NCBI RefSeq assembly: GCF_014655715.1
Contig: NZ_BNBM01000005.1
Span: forward strand, 186,001-250,000
Direction of reading: 5' to 3'
Source of the DNA: Streptomyces lanatus
Lineage (GTDB): Bacteria; Actinomycetota; Actinomycetes; Streptomycetales; Streptomycetaceae
Length of the DNA stretch: 64,000 bases
The notes under the pieces were generated by a model. It had not been told where the DNA came from and searched no databases. It saw only the letters and a list, made by a program, of their open reading frames with translations. Of the stretch, positions 48,152 to 57,435 are shown piece after piece (within the stretch, counting starts at the first letter, position 1; each line of letters opens with the position of its first letter). The translations under genes and the position numbers were made by a program.

Positions 48152-50639
48152 GCCGGGCGTTGGTGTGCCGGGTCGGCTCGGCACCGGCGGGATCCTCGGG
48201 CCACGGATGCTTCGGATAGCGGCCGCGCAACTCCGCCCGTACGCCGTTGTAGCCGTCCTTCCAGAAGGAGGCGAGGTCGGCGGTGACGGCCGCGGGCCGC
48301 CCGGCGGGGGAGAGGAGATGGACGAGCAGCGGCACCCCGGCCACCCTCGGTGACTCGTGCAGGCCGAACATCTCCTGCAACTTCACGGCGAGAACGGGCT
48401 GTTCGGGGTCGCCGTAGTCGATCCGGATCCTGGACCCGCTCGGTACGGTGATCCGCTCCGGGGCGAGCTCGTCCAGCCGCCCGGCCTCCCCGGAGGCCCA
48501 CGGCAGCAACCGCCCCAGCGCCGCCCCTGCATCGATCCGCCCCAGGTCGGCCCGCCGCCGGGCCCGGCTCAACTCGGGCTCCAGCCATTCGTCCACGCGC
48601 GCGTGCAGCGCGTCGTCGGACACATCGGGCCAGGGATCCCCGAGGTGCAGCCGAAGAAACGCCAGCCGCTGCCGCAGTACGCCCGCGTCGGGCGACCAGC
48701 GCAACAGACCGAGCCCGTCCTGCCGCAGACCTTCGAGCAGCGCATTCCGTACGAGGGCCGGGTCGGCGTCCTTGAGCGGACGCACCGCCAGCTCGATCGC
48801 CCCCAGCCGCTCGACGCGCCGCGCGACGACGTCCCCGTCGGCCCAGTGGACCTCCTGGGACTCGGAGTGCAGCGACGGCGCGGCCGACAGGGCCATGTCC
48901 TCGTCCAGGGCGGCGGCGAGCTGTACGCGCGCGTGCCCCTTGCCGACGGGCCGGTCCGCCACGGCGACGGCGATCCACGGTGCTCCGCGCAGCGGGGAGC
49001 CGTCCGGGAGTTCGGCACGGGTGCCCGAGGCCATGAGGTAGGAGCCGCCGTCGGCCTTGGCGACGCGTTCGGGGAAGGCGAGGGCCGCGACGCGTCCGAC
49101 AAGACGGTGCTCGCCGGGCCCGGCGTCGCCACCGGCGGGCGGGTCGGCGAACTCCGTGGCCACGGCCCGCAGCCGCCGCACCTCCGCCCGCCACCGCGCG
49201 GCATAGGCGTCCCCACCACGCCGAGCGGCCCGCAAAGCGGTACCCAGGTCGTCCCCGTACTCCCGAGGCGGTTCCTCGGACAGCAGGGCCACCACTTCGG
49301 CGCCCCCGCCCGAGGTGTCCAGCAGCGCCCGCCCCAACCGGGGATGCAGCCCCAGCCGCGCCAGCGCGGCGCCCCGTGCCGTGGCCCGGCCGTCGTGGTC
49401 CACCGCCCCGACCGCCGTCAGTACGGCCCGTGCCGCCGCCATCGCCCCGGCCGGCGGCGGATCCAGCAGCGCGAGCCCGGTGGCCTCCGGATCGCCCCAG
49501 CAGGCCGCCTGCAGCGCGAACGCCGTCAGGTCGGCCACCTTGATCTCCGGCGACGGGAAGCGCGGCAGACGCGTGTCCTCGGCCGCCGCCCAGCAGCGGT
49601 ACACCGCGCCCGGCGCCTCACGTCCGGCCCGTCCCGCCCGCTGCCGTCCGGCGGCCTGCGAGGCCCGTACCGTCGTCAGCGCGCTCAGCCCGCGCGCGTG
49701 GTCGACGCGGGGCTCCCGCGCCAGCCCGGAGTCGACGACCACCCGCACCCCGGGAACCGTCAGCGACGACTCCGCCACGGACGTCGCCAGCACCACCCGG
49801 CGCCGCTCCCCGCCCGCCAGCACCGCGTCCTGCACGGCCGCCGGCGCCCGCCCGTGCACCTGGAGCACCTCGACGTCCCCGAGACCCCCCAGCTGCCCGG
49901 CCACCCGCGCGATCTCGCCCACACCCGGCAGGAAGCAGAGAACGTCCCCGGCCCGCTCGGCCAGCGCCCGCCGCACCACCGACGCCACATGCGCCAGCAA
50001 CGCCGGATCGACCCGCATACCGTGCGGCGGCCGTACGGGACGCGTCGGCGGCGCCCAGACCACATCCACGGCGTACGAGGCGCCCTCGGCCTCGACGACC
50101 GGCGCGTCACCCAGCAGCCGCGCCCACCCCTGCGCGTCCGTCGTCGCCGACGCGGCCACCAGCCGCAGCTCCGGCCGCAGCGCCTGCCGTACGTCCCAGA
50201 GGAACGCCGCCACGGTGTCGGCGTCCAGATGCCGCTCGTGGCACTCGTCGAGGATCACGACATCGACACCCGCGAGCTCCTGGTCGCGCTGGAGGCGCTG
50301 GAGCAGCACACCGGTCGTGACGACCTCCACGCGTGCGTGCCGCCCGACGACCCGCTCCCCGCGCACCGTGTAGCCGACGCTCGCGCCGACCTTCTCGCCC
50401 AGCAGCCACGCCATCCGCCGCGCCGCCGCCCGCGCCGCGATCCGCCGGGGCTCGGCGACGACGACCCGCCGCGCGGGTCCCTCGCCGAGCAGCCCCGCCA
50501 GGGCGAGCGGCACCAGCGTCGTCTTGCCGGTGCCGGGCGGCGCGACCAGCACCGCCGTGCCGTGCCCGTCCAGGGCGTCGGTCAGACCGGGCAGTGCAGC
50601 GCGTACGGGCAGCGCGTCCAGGGCGTCGTAACGGATCAC
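48141..50639 (-). CDS. hrpB: ATP-dependent helicase HrpB
   Basis: An 832-residue DExH-box helicase. Helicase motifs are GTGKTTLVPLAL (I), VAEPRRIAARAAARRMAW (Ia), DECHERH (II), ASATTD (III) and the motif VI region QAAGRQRAGRAGREAPGAVYR. The C-terminal HrpB-specific region has ARVQLAAALDEDMA, SESQEVHWADGDVV and the end YPKHPWPEDPAGAEP, characteristic of HrpB rather than HrpA. In E. coli HrpB is an RNA helicase of uncertain role; the Streptomyces protein is of similar length. It is 5 bases downstream of the methyltransferase gene and may be co-transcribed with it. Confidence 0.93.
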   Translation of the reverse strand: MIRYDALDALPVRAALPGLTDALDGHGTAVLVAPPGTGKTTLVPLALAGLLGEGPARRVVVAEPRRIAARAAARRMAWLLGEKVGASVGYTVRGERVVGRHARVEVVTTGVLLQRLQRDQELAGVDVVILDECHERHLDADTVAAFLWDVRQALRPELRLVAASATTDAQGWARLLGDAPVVEAEGASYAVDVVWAPPTRPVRPPHGMRVDPALLAHVASVVRRALAERAGDVLCFLPGVGEIARVAGQLGGLGDVEVLQVHGRAPAAVQDAVLAGGERRRVVLATSVAESSLTVPGVRVVVDSGLAREPRVDHARGLSALTTVRASQAAGRQRAGRAGREAPGAVYRCWAAAEDTRLPRFPSPEIKVADLTAFALQAACWGDPEATGLALLDPPPAGAMAAARAVLTAVGAVDHDGRATARGAALARLGLHPRLGRALLDTSGGGAEVVALLSEEPPREYGDDLGTALRAARRGGDAYAARWRAEVRRLRAVATEFADPPAGGDAGPGEHRLVGRVAALAFPERVAKADGGSYLMASGTRAELPDGSPLRGAPWIAVAVADRPVGKGHARVQLAAALDEDMALSAAPSLHSESQEVHWADGDVVARRVERLGAIELAVRPLKDADPALVRNALLEGLRQDGLGLLRWSPDAGVLRQRLAFLRLHLGDPWPDVSDDALHARVDEWLEPELSRARRRADLGRIDAGAALGRLLPWASGEAGRLDELAPERITVPSGSRIRIDYGDPEQPVLAVKLQEMFGLHESPRVAGVPLLVHLLSPAGRPAAVTADLASFWKDGYNGVRAELRGRYPKHPWPEDPAGAEPTRHTNARLRR

Positions 50640-50643
50640 TCGC

Positions 50644-51495
50644 TCAGTCTCGTACGCAGACGAAGATCGCCGTCCCCGGAATCAGGTTCCCGCGCAGCGG
50701 CGACCAGCCGCCCCACTCCGCGGTGTTCCAGGCCGGCCACTCCGGCTCGACCAGATCCACCAGCCGGAACCCCGCCGCCACGACGTCCCGCACCCGGTCA
50801 CCGACCGTGCGGTGATGCTCCACGTAGACCGCGCGGCCGTCGTCGTCCTGCTCGACGTACGGCGTGCGGTCGAAGTAGGAGGCGGCGACGGACAGACCCT
50901 CCGGGCCCGGCTCGTCGGGGAACGCCCAGCGGATGGGGTGGGTGACCGAGAAGACGAAGCGGCCGCCCGGACGCAGCACGCGGCGGATCTCCTTCAGGAC
51001 CAGTACCGGGTCGGCGACGAACGGCAGCGCGCCGTACGCCGAGCACGCCAGGTCGAAGGAGGCGTCGGCGAAGGGCAGGGCGCCCGCGTCGGCGCACACC
51101 AGCGGGAACGCGCCCCCGATGCGCAACGCGTGCTGGAGCTGGCGGTGGGAGAGGTCCAGGGCGACCGGGCGGGCACCCTGCGCGGCCAGCCAGCGCGAGC
51201 ACTGGGCGGCGCCGGCGCCGATCTCCAGGACCTCCTTGCCCTTGAGGTCCTCCGGCGGGCCGAGCAGCTCGGCCTCCACCTCGTCCAGGCCCTCGGGACC
51301 CCACACGAAGCGGTCGTCGCCGAGGAAGGTGCCGTGCTCGATCTGGTACTCGTCCGCGTTGCGATCCCACCAGCCACGGTTGGCGCGGGAACTCTCGGCG
51401 GCGTCGGCCTGACGCCGCGTCGCCTCCGGCTCGTCGGACTCGATCTCGGGCGATACGGGCTCTTGGATGATCGGCTCCCTCGTCGTACTCTTCAC
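50644..51495 (-). CDS. Class I SAM-dependent methyltransferase
   Basis: A 283-residue methyltransferase. After a 40-residue Glu/Ser-rich tail comes the Rossmann core: motif I LEIGAGAAQCSRWLAAQG, VALDLSHRQL, CADAGALPFADASFDLACS and LRPGGRFVFSVTHPIRWAF. The last part (DLVEPEWPAWNTAEWGGWSPLRG) matches a widely conserved actinobacterial methyltransferase next to rpsA. The GTG start follows aggtgac closely. The substrate is unknown. It is divergent from rpsA across 353 bases. Confidence 0.86.
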   Translation of the reverse strand: MKSTTREPIIQEPVSPEIESDEPEATRRQADAAESSRANRGWWDRNADEYQIEHGTFLGDDRFVWGPEGLDEVEAELLGPPEDLKGKEVLEIGAGAAQCSRWLAAQGARPVALDLSHRQLQHALRIGGAFPLVCADAGALPFADASFDLACSAYGALPFVADPVLVLKEIRRVLRPGGRFVFSVTHPIRWAFPDEPGPEGLSVAASYFDRTPYVEQDDDGRAVYVEHHRTVGDRVRDVVAAGFRLVDLVEPEWPAWNTAEWGGWSPLRGNLIPGTAIFVCVRD

Positions 51496-51622
51496 GTCAC
51501 CTGAATGGCGCGGCCCCTCCCGGCAGTGTCACGTGAGGGGCTGTCCAAGGCCCGCGTGGCCTCAGGAGACAGGTTTTGTGCCGGGTATGCGGCGATCCGC
51601 CCCGGGTGTGCGGCTTCGCGCA

Positions 51623-51651
51623 TTGACCCTGTCCGGCTGCCCCCGTATGCT
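51623..51651 (+). promoter_or_regulatory. Strong vegetative promoter of rpsA
   Basis: TTGACC, a 17-base spacer and TATGCT match the HrdB consensus well. Transcription would start near 51658 and give a leader of about 190 bases. Confidence 0.75.
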
Positions 51652-51848
51652 ACAAGTTGCGCTGCGGGCCTGCGCACCTCAGACGTAGCAGGCTGCGCTC
51701 GCATCTGTTGTATGTCCCCTCGGTTTTCGAGGCGCCCCACGAATTTGTGTGGCGCTTCCTTGGCTGTCCGGCCTTCATCAGAGCGAAACGGGCTCCCGGC
51801 GTAAGCAGTACCTACGACTTCAATGTCCGTACCGGAGCCCTTTCCCAC
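51652..51848 (+). other. Long structured 5' leader of rpsA
   Basis: Between the promoter and the ATG there is a hairpin near 51733-51756 (GCGCCCCAC/GTGTGGCGC, one mismatch). A 30-codon frame starting at 51712 ends at 51804. Only a weak ggag lies 11 bases before the ATG. A long leader with a poor Shine-Dalgarno site fits translational autoregulation by S1 as known for E. coli rpsA. Confidence 0.5.
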
Positions 51849-53345
51849 ATGACGAGCAGCACCGAGACCACCGCCACCACCCCGCAGGTTGCGGTCAACG
51901 ACATCGGTAACGAGGAAGCCTTCCTCGCCGCTATCGACGAGACGATCAAGTACTTCAACGATGGCGACATCGTCGACGGCGTCATCGTCAAGGTTGACCG
52001 GGACGAGGTTCTCCTCGACATCGGTTACAAGACCGAAGGTGTCATCCCGAGCCGTGAGCTCTCGATCAAGCACGACGTCGACCCGAACGAGGTCGTCGCC
52101 GTCGGTGACGAGATCGAAGCCCTTGTTCTCCAGAAGGAGGACAAGGAAGGCCGCCTGATCCTCTCGAAGAAGCGTGCCCAGTACGAGCGCGCCTGGGGCA
52201 CCATCGAGAAGATCAAGGAAGAGGACGGCATCGTCACCGGTACCGTCATCGAGGTCGTCAAGGGTGGTCTCATCCTCGACATCGGCCTCCGCGGCTTCCT
52301 CCCGGCCTCCCTGGTCGAGATGCGCCGTGTTCGCGACCTCCAGCCGTACGTCGGCAAGGAGCTCGAGGCCAAGATCATCGAGCTGGACAAGAACCGCAAC
52401 AACGTGGTCCTGTCCCGCCGTGCCTGGCTGGAGCAGACCCAGTCCGAGGTCCGCCAGACGTTCCTCACCACCCTCCAGAAGGGTCAGGTCCGTTCCGGCG
52501 TCGTCTCCTCGATCGTCAACTTCGGTGCCTTCGTGGACCTGGGTGGCGTCGACGGTCTGGTCCACGTCTCCGAGCTCTCCTGGAAGCACATCGACCACCC
52601 GTCCGAGGTTGTCGAGGTCGGCCAGGAAGTCACCGTCGAGGTCCTCGACGTCGACATGGACCGCGAGCGTGTCTCCCTGTCGCTGAAGGCGACCCAGGAA
52701 GACCCGTGGCAGCAGTTCGCCCGCACCCACCAGATCGGCCAGGTCGTGCCCGGCAAGGTCACGAAGCTGGTTCCGTTCGGTGCGTTCGTCCGCGTGGACG
52801 AGGGCATCGAGGGTCTGGTCCACATCTCCGAGCTGGCCGAGCGCCACGTGGAGATCCCGGAGCAGGTCGTCCAGGTCAACGACGAGATCTTCGTCAAGGT
52901 CATCGACATCGACCTCGAGCGCCGTCGCATCAGCCTCTCGCTGAAGCAGGCCAACGAGTCCTTCGGTGCCGACCCGGCCTCGGTCGAGTTCGACCCGACC
53001 CTGTACGGCATGGCCGCGTCCTACGACGACCAGGGCAACTACATCTACCCCGAGGGCTTCGACCCCGAGACCAACGACTGGCTCGAGGGCTACGAGACCC
53101 AGCGCGAGGCGTGGGAGACCCAGTACGCCGAGGCGCAGAACCGCTTCGAGCAGCACCAGCAGCAGGTCATCAAGAGCCGCGAGGCCGACGCTGCCGCTGC
53201 CGCCGAGGGTGGCGACGCCGCGGGTGCGGCTCCGGCCGCGTCCGGCGGTTCGTACTCCTCCGAGGGCGCCGACAACAGCGGTGCGCTGGCCTCGGACGAG
53301 GCGCTCGCCGCGCTTCGCGAGAAGCTCGCGGGCGGCCAGAGCTGA
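51849..53345 (+). CDS. rpsA: 30S ribosomal protein S1
   Basis: A 498-residue protein with four S1 RNA-binding repeats (about residues 35-105, 120-190, 205-275 and 292-362, including the repeats GAFVDLGGVDGLVHVSELSW and GAFVRVDEGIEGLVHISELA). It ends in a long acidic and Ala/Gly-rich C-terminal region. Four repeats rather than six is the actinobacterial form. Codon choice is visibly more biased than in the neighbours (GGT, GTC and AAG rich), as for a highly expressed gene. It binds mRNA on the 30S subunit to start translation. The ATG at 51849 is the first consistent with the family start; the open frame upstream lies in the leader. Confidence 0.97.
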   Translation: MTSSTETTATTPQVAVNDIGNEEAFLAAIDETIKYFNDGDIVDGVIVKVDRDEVLLDIGYKTEGVIPSRELSIKHDVDPNEVVAVGDEIEALVLQKEDKEGRLILSKKRAQYERAWGTIEKIKEEDGIVTGTVIEVVKGGLILDIGLRGFLPASLVEMRRVRDLQPYVGKELEAKIIELDKNRNNVVLSRRAWLEQTQSEVRQTFLTTLQKGQVRSGVVSSIVNFGAFVDLGGVDGLVHVSELSWKHIDHPSEVVEVGQEVTVEVLDVDMDRERVSLSLKATQEDPWQQFARTHQIGQVVPGKVTKLVPFGAFVRVDEGIEGLVHISELAERHVEIPEQVVQVNDEIFVKVIDIDLERRRISLSLKQANESFGADPASVEFDPTLYGMAASYDDQGNYIYPEGFDPETNDWLEGYETQREAWETQYAEAQNRFEQHQQQVIKSREADAAAAAEGGDAAGAAPAASGGSYSSEGADNSGALASDEALAALREKLAGGQS

Positions 53346-53370
53346 CGCTCACTGAGCCGTAGGTTCTGAT

Positions 53371-53406
53371 CTGAGGGGCCGCACCTTTCGAGGTGCGGCC
53401 CCTCAG
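53371..53406 (+). terminator. Hairpin terminator of rpsA with TTCG loop
   Basis: CTGAGGGGCCGCACCT and its exact reverse complement enclose a TTCG tetraloop (16-bp stem), 26 bases after the stop. Confidence 0.9.
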
Positions 53407-53495
53407 CCATTTCTTGTGATCTTGGGCTTCCTCCTCGGGAATGCCGCCGCCCGTAAGGGCGTTGTCACGGATGGACACGAGGAGGAGCGGTCACA

Positions 53496-54434
53496 GTGCA
53501 TGATCCGCAGGGTTTGTACGCATGGGAGCCGAAGGGCCTCGCCGTGGTGGACATGGCGCTCGCCCAGGAGTCGGCCGGTCTTGTCATGCTCTACCACTTC
53601 GACGGATACATCGACGCCGGTGAGACCGGCGACCAGATCGTCGACGGGCTCCTGGACTCGCTGCCCCACCAGGTCGTCGCCCGCTTCGACCACGACCGGC
53701 TGGTGGACTATCGCGCCCGCCGGCCGCTGCTGACGTTCAAGCGCGACCGCTGGGACGGGTACGAGGTGCCCGCCATCGAGGTGCGGCTCGTACAGGACGC
53801 CACCGGGGCGCCCTTCCTGCTGCTGTCCGGGCCCGAGCCGGATGTGGAGTGGGAGCGCTTCGCCGGGGCCGTGAAGGAGATCGTGGAGCGGCTCGGCGTA
53901 CGCCTGTCCGTGAACTTCCACGGCATTCCCATGGGCGTCCCGCACACCCGCCCGGTCGGCCTCACCCCGCACGGCAACCGCACCGACCTCGTCCCGGGCC
54001 ACAGCAGCCCCTTCGACGAGGCGCAGGTGCCCGGCAGCGCCGAGTCCCTCATCGAGTACCGGCTGATGGAGGCCGGGCACGACGTGCTGGGCGTCGCCGC
54101 GCACGTGCCGCACTACATCGCCCGGTCCCCGTACCCGGACGCGGCCCTGACCGTCCTGGAGGCCGTCACGGCGGCGACCGGCCTCGTCCTGCCCGCCGTC
54201 GCGCACTCCCTGCGCACCGAGGCCCACCGCACACAGAACGAGATCGACCGCCAGATTCGCGAGGGCGACGAGGAGCTCACCAACCTCGTCGAGGGCCTTG
54301 AGCACCAGTACGACGCCATCGCCGGCGCCGAGAGCCGCGGCAACATGCTCGCCGAGCCGGTGGACATTCCGTCGGCGGACGAGATCGGCCGGGAGTTCGA
54401 GCGGTTCCTGGCGGAGCGCGAAGGCGACGGCTGA
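53496..54434 (+). CDS. PAC2-family (proteasome assembly chaperone-like) protein
   Basis: A 312-residue PAC2-fold protein. Family blocks are VMLYHFDGYIDAGETGDQIVDGLL, RFDHDRLVDYRARRP, LLLSGPEPDVEWERF and VNFHGIPMGVPHTRP. The C terminus is a helical segment (EGDEELTNLVEGLEHQYDAI). Actinobacterial PAC2 proteins are related to archaeal/eukaryal 20S assembly factors, and actinobacteria have 20S proteasomes, so a link is plausible but unproved. The GTG start follows gaggaggagcgg. It is 57 bases upstream of coaE. Confidence 0.88.
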   Translation: MHDPQGLYAWEPKGLAVVDMALAQESAGLVMLYHFDGYIDAGETGDQIVDGLLDSLPHQVVARFDHDRLVDYRARRPLLTFKRDRWDGYEVPAIEVRLVQDATGAPFLLLSGPEPDVEWERFAGAVKEIVERLGVRLSVNFHGIPMGVPHTRPVGLTPHGNRTDLVPGHSSPFDEAQVPGSAESLIEYRLMEAGHDVLGVAAHVPHYIARSPYPDAALTVLEAVTAATGLVLPAVAHSLRTEAHRTQNEIDRQIREGDEELTNLVEGLEHQYDAIAGAESRGNMLAEPVDIPSADEIGREFERFLAEREGDG

Positions 54435-54490
54435 GGGCAGGGGCCGTCCTGCCCCGTGTGCTGTCAGTGGCAGGACCTAAGCTGTCGGTC

Positions 54491-55093
54491 ATGCTGAAGG
54501 TGGGCCTGACCGGGGGCATCGGAGCCGGTAAGAGCGAGGTGTCGCGGCTGCTCGTGGAGCACGGGGCCGTGCTGATCGACGCGGACCGGATCGCCCGGGA
54601 GGTCGTCGCACCCGGCACGCCGGGGCTCGCCGCCGTCGTCGAGGCGTTCGGCGAGGGCGTGCTCGCGGACGACGGCAGTCTCGACCGGCCCAGGCTGGGG
54701 TCGATCGTCTTCGCCGACCCCGACCGGCTCGCCGTGCTGAACTCGATCCTGCATCCTCTCGTAGGCGCCCGCTCCCGCGAGCTGGAGGAGGCCGCCGCCG
54801 AGGACGCCGTCGTCATCCATGACGTCCCGCTCCTCACGGAGAACGGCCTCGCACCGCTGTACGACATCGTGGTCGTCGTCGATGCCAGTGCCGAGACCCA
54901 GCTCGACCGTCTGGTGCGGCTGCGCGGCATGACCGAGGAGGACGCACGCGCGCGTATGGCCGCGCAGGCGACGCGCGAGGCCCGCCTGGAGATCGCGGAC
55001 ATCGTCATCGACAACGACGTACCACTGGAAGAGCTTCAGCGGCGCGTGAAGGACGTATGGGACGAACTGGTGGGCAGGGCCCACGGGGGGTAG
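54491..55093 (+). CDS. coaE: Dephospho-CoA kinase
   Basis: A 200-residue P-loop kinase that phosphorylates the 3'-hydroxyl of dephospho-CoA, the last step of coenzyme A synthesis. Seen motifs: GLTGGIGAGKSEVSRLL (P-loop), DADRIAREVV, VIHDVPLLTENGL (lid-side Asp and Pro-Leu-Leu) and the Arg-rich LVRLRGMTEEDARARMAAQ. Length is that of the stand-alone CoaE; the mycobacterial GrpB fusion is absent. The ATG lacks a ribosome site but has a -10-like TAAGCT eight bases upstream, consistent with leaderless translation. Confidence 0.95.
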   Translation: MLKVGLTGGIGAGKSEVSRLLVEHGAVLIDADRIAREVVAPGTPGLAAVVEAFGEGVLADDGSLDRPRLGSIVFADPDRLAVLNSILHPLVGARSRELEEAAAEDAVVIHDVPLLTENGLAPLYDIVVVVDASAETQLDRLVRLRGMTEEDARARMAAQATREARLEIADIVIDNDVPLEELQRRVKDVWDELVGRAHGG

Positions 55094-55167
55094 GGGTCCC
55101 GGGTGTCCCAGGAATAGCCGTGTTCCGTTCGCGCGTTTAAGCCTCCCAGTGAGGGAAGGACTCTGCC

Positions 55168-55548
55168 GTGCCCGAGACCAGCGGTTCGACCGGACGTACT
55201 CCGGAGACGCATGTCATCGACTTCCGTGCCGCCGAGCAACTGCTCGACGCGCGCGATCCGCGGGGCGCGGTGAAGCTGCTCGACGGGGTCATCGCCATGC
55301 ACCCGGAGAACACCGCCGCCCGGCTGCTGCGCGCGCGTGCCTTCTTCGCCGCCGCCCAACTGCGGCCCGCCGAGCTGGAGTTCACCATCGTCCTGGAGCG
55401 CGAGCCGGACAACGCGTTCGCGCACTTCGCGCTCGCCCGGACCTACGAGCGCCAGGGCCGGCCCGATCAGGCCAAGCGCCACTTCCGGCTGGCCGCCGCG
55501 CTGGACCCGAACCCGCAGTATCTGAAGGCGGCACGGTTCGACGCGTGA
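55168..55548 (+). CDS. Small tetratricopeptide-repeat protein
   Basis: A 126-residue cytosolic protein with two to three TPR units (EQLLDARDPRGAVKLLDGVIAMHPEN, AFFAAAQLRPAELEFTIVLEREPDN, AHFALARTYERQGRPDQAKRHFRLAAALDPN split across the listing). The N-terminal 20 residues are polar. TPRs bind partner proteins, but the partner is unknown. The GTG start follows a ggaaggac-type site. It lies 74 bases after coaE, and the next gene is convergent. Confidence 0.85.
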   Translation: MPETSGSTGRTPETHVIDFRAAEQLLDARDPRGAVKLLDGVIAMHPENTAARLLRARAFFAAAQLRPAELEFTIVLEREPDNAFAHFALARTYERQGRPDQAKRHFRLAAALDPNPQYLKAARFDA

Positions 55549-55564
55549 GCGGCGGCAGGGATGA

Positions 55565-55828
55565 TCAGGTGCGGTTCTCGGGCGGGAGATACGGCGGTAT
55601 GTCGCGGCCCGGCTGGTAGTGCGGGCCCTGGTGGATGTGTCTGAGGACCATGGTCATGTCGATCGTGATCACCAGCCACAGCACCCCGCAGGCCGCCGCC
55701 CAGCCGGGACGGCCCACCACTGCGAACGCGGCGGTGCCGAGCATCGACCACAGCAGCCCCCACACGCACAACCAGAACCGGGCCCGCAGTGCACTGCGCG
55801 CCGTCGTAGGCTCACTGCCTGTACGCAT
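55565..55828 (-). CDS. Small two-helix membrane protein (DUF6343-like)
   Basis: An 87-residue protein beginning MRTGSEPTTARSALRARFWL, a start I associate with the Streptomyces DUF6343 family. Two hydrophobic helices (about 20-38 and 45-63) are followed by a His/Pro-rich tail (IHQGPHYQPGRDIPPYLPP). It should sit in the cytoplasmic membrane. gggag lies upstream of the ATG. It is flanked by the convergent TPR gene and a divergent acyltransferase-like gene. Function unknown. Confidence 0.72.
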   Translation of the reverse strand: MRTGSEPTTARSALRARFWLCVWGLLWSMLGTAAFAVVGRPGWAAACGVLWLVITIDMTMVLRHIHQGPHYQPGRDIPPYLPPENRT

Positions 55829-55883
55829 CGGGACACCACTCCCTTCTTGAAACGTACTCCTCGTTCTCGTCGCAGGGGGCCTC

Positions 55884-56795
55884 TTGCTGCCGGACACCGA
55901 TGAACTGGCCGAAGTGCTGCTCGACCTCTCCGTACCCCATGAGGACATCAATGACCTCGTGCGGATGGGGCGGCGGGTGACGGACGACCCGGAGCTGCGA
56001 CAGTTCCTGGAGCGGTCCGTCGACGAGCTCGTCCGGGGGATGGGCGAGGCCGGCGGCGCGGTCGACCTGCCCGACCTCGACTGGGCCTCGGGCCCGCTGC
56101 AGCGCTGCTTCCCCGTGTACGTGTTCGTGGCGGCGCTGCCGTACACCCGCGCCTATCACCGCGAACGCGGCATCCCGGCCGATATCTGCCGGCGCACCCT
56201 CGCCGACCTCGGGCGGAACATGGCCGTGCACCGCAGACGGTACGGCCGCGCGGGGGTGCAGGCGCCGTGGTGGCTGGTGCATCACTTCCGCGGCGAGCTG
56301 TACCAGCTGGGGCGGTTGCAGTTCGAGCGGGCGCGGCTCGGGCAGCGCACGGGCACCAGGCTCGCGGCGACGGGACTCGACCTGGGGCCGGACGCGCTCT
56401 GCCTCAATCTCCACATACCCGACTTCCTGGGGCCGATCTCCCCGGCCGTCGTCGACCGGTCCCTGGCGATGGCCCGGGAGTTCTTCCCGCTCCACTTCCC
56501 GCTGGAGCGCCACCGGGTGGTGACCTGCCACTCCTGGCTGCTGGACGCGCAGCTCAAGGAGTATCTGCCCGGCGACTCCAACATCGTCCGGTTCCAGGAG
56601 CGTTTCCGGCTCGCCCGGGAGGACCGGGAGCCGGCCGACACCGAGCCGGTCCAATTCGTCTTCGGCGACCCGGAGTTGCCGATCGAGAGCCTGCCGCGCG
56701 GCACGACCGTGGAGCGGGCCGTCGGGGACCATCTGCGGGCCGGCCGGCACTGGTACATCGGGCACGGGTGGCTGCCGTTCGAGGGGAGCGGCTGA
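55884..56795 (+). CDS. Acyltransferase-domain protein (GNAT-like, DUF5596 type)
   Basis: A 303-residue cytosolic protein starting at TTG after caggggg. The N-terminal helical part (ELAEVLLDLSVPHEDINDLVRMG) and the C-terminal half (FPLHFPLERHRVVTCHSWLLDAQLKEYLPGDSNIVRFQERFRL) match a conserved actinobacterial family annotated as acyltransferase domain-containing. Residues FGDPELPIESLPRGTTVERAV are also conserved. The fold assignment comes from family annotation that I recall, not from visible catalytic residues. No substrate can be named. It is upstream of a DoxX-like gene but separated by 100 bases. Confidence 0.72.
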   Translation: MLPDTDELAEVLLDLSVPHEDINDLVRMGRRVTDDPELRQFLERSVDELVRGMGEAGGAVDLPDLDWASGPLQRCFPVYVFVAALPYTRAYHRERGIPADICRRTLADLGRNMAVHRRRYGRAGVQAPWWLVHHFRGELYQLGRLQFERARLGQRTGTRLAATGLDLGPDALCLNLHIPDFLGPISPAVVDRSLAMAREFFPLHFPLERHRVVTCHSWLLDAQLKEYLPGDSNIVRFQERFRLAREDREPADTEPVQFVFGDPELPIESLPRGTTVERAVGDHLRAGRHWYIGHGWLPFEGSG

Positions 56796-56895
56796 AATTT
56801 CCGTCGTACGGCGATGAGTTGAGCGATGAGTTCGGGAGCGGGCGCCGGTCTACCTCTCTGACAGCACCACGGACCGCTGAACACAGGAGACCCCG

Positions 56896-57345
56896 ATGTC
56901 CGAGACCACCGCCACCTCCGTCCCCTCCCGCACCGTCGTCGCCGAGTCCGCGACCCCGCGCGGCCGCCGCGCCCGGATCGCCCTGCGCGGGCTGCAGATC
57001 GTGCTCGCCCTCTTCTACGGGATCGCCAGCGCGCTGCCGAAGCTGATCGCGCACCCGTCGGCCGCCGAGGGCTTCGACGAGCTGGGCTGGGGCAGCGCGG
57101 GGATGTACACGATCGGCGCGCTCGAACTGGCCGGTGCCATAGCGCTGTTGATCCCGGTGCTGCAGTCGGTGGCGGCGATGGCGCTGAGCGCGCTGATGGT
57201 GGGCGCGTTCGTCGTGACGATCACCGCCTTCGGCGGGGAGAACGCGGCGACGCCGATCATCCTGATCGTGCCGCTCGCCCTGATCGCCTGGGCGCGGCGC
57301 GGCTCCAACGCGGATCTGCTGCGGCTGGTGCGACGACGCGCGTGA
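56896..57345 (+). CDS. DoxX-family membrane protein
   Basis: A 149-residue four-helix membrane protein. The DoxX pattern is clear: IVLALFYGIASALPKLIAHPSAAEGFDELGWG in helix 1 and its loop, then MYTIGALELAGAIALLIP and two more hydrophobic helices, with a basic C terminus. In mycobacteria DoxX acts with SodA and a sulfurtransferase in oxidative defence, but those genes are not nearby. The ATG follows aggagaccccg. It is probably monocistronic. Confidence 0.85.
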   Translation: MSETTATSVPSRTVVAESATPRGRRARIALRGLQIVLALFYGIASALPKLIAHPSAAEGFDELGWGSAGMYTIGALELAGAIALLIPVLQSVAAMALSALMVGAFVVTITAFGGENAATPIILIVPLALIAWARRGSNADLLRLVRRRA

Positions 57346-57435
57346 GCGCCGCAGGGTTATGCGGATACGGATGATGCCGCGCGGCGATGGCGTCCGGACC
57401 GGGCCTCTGGGCTCGCCGGACGCCTTCGCCGCGCG

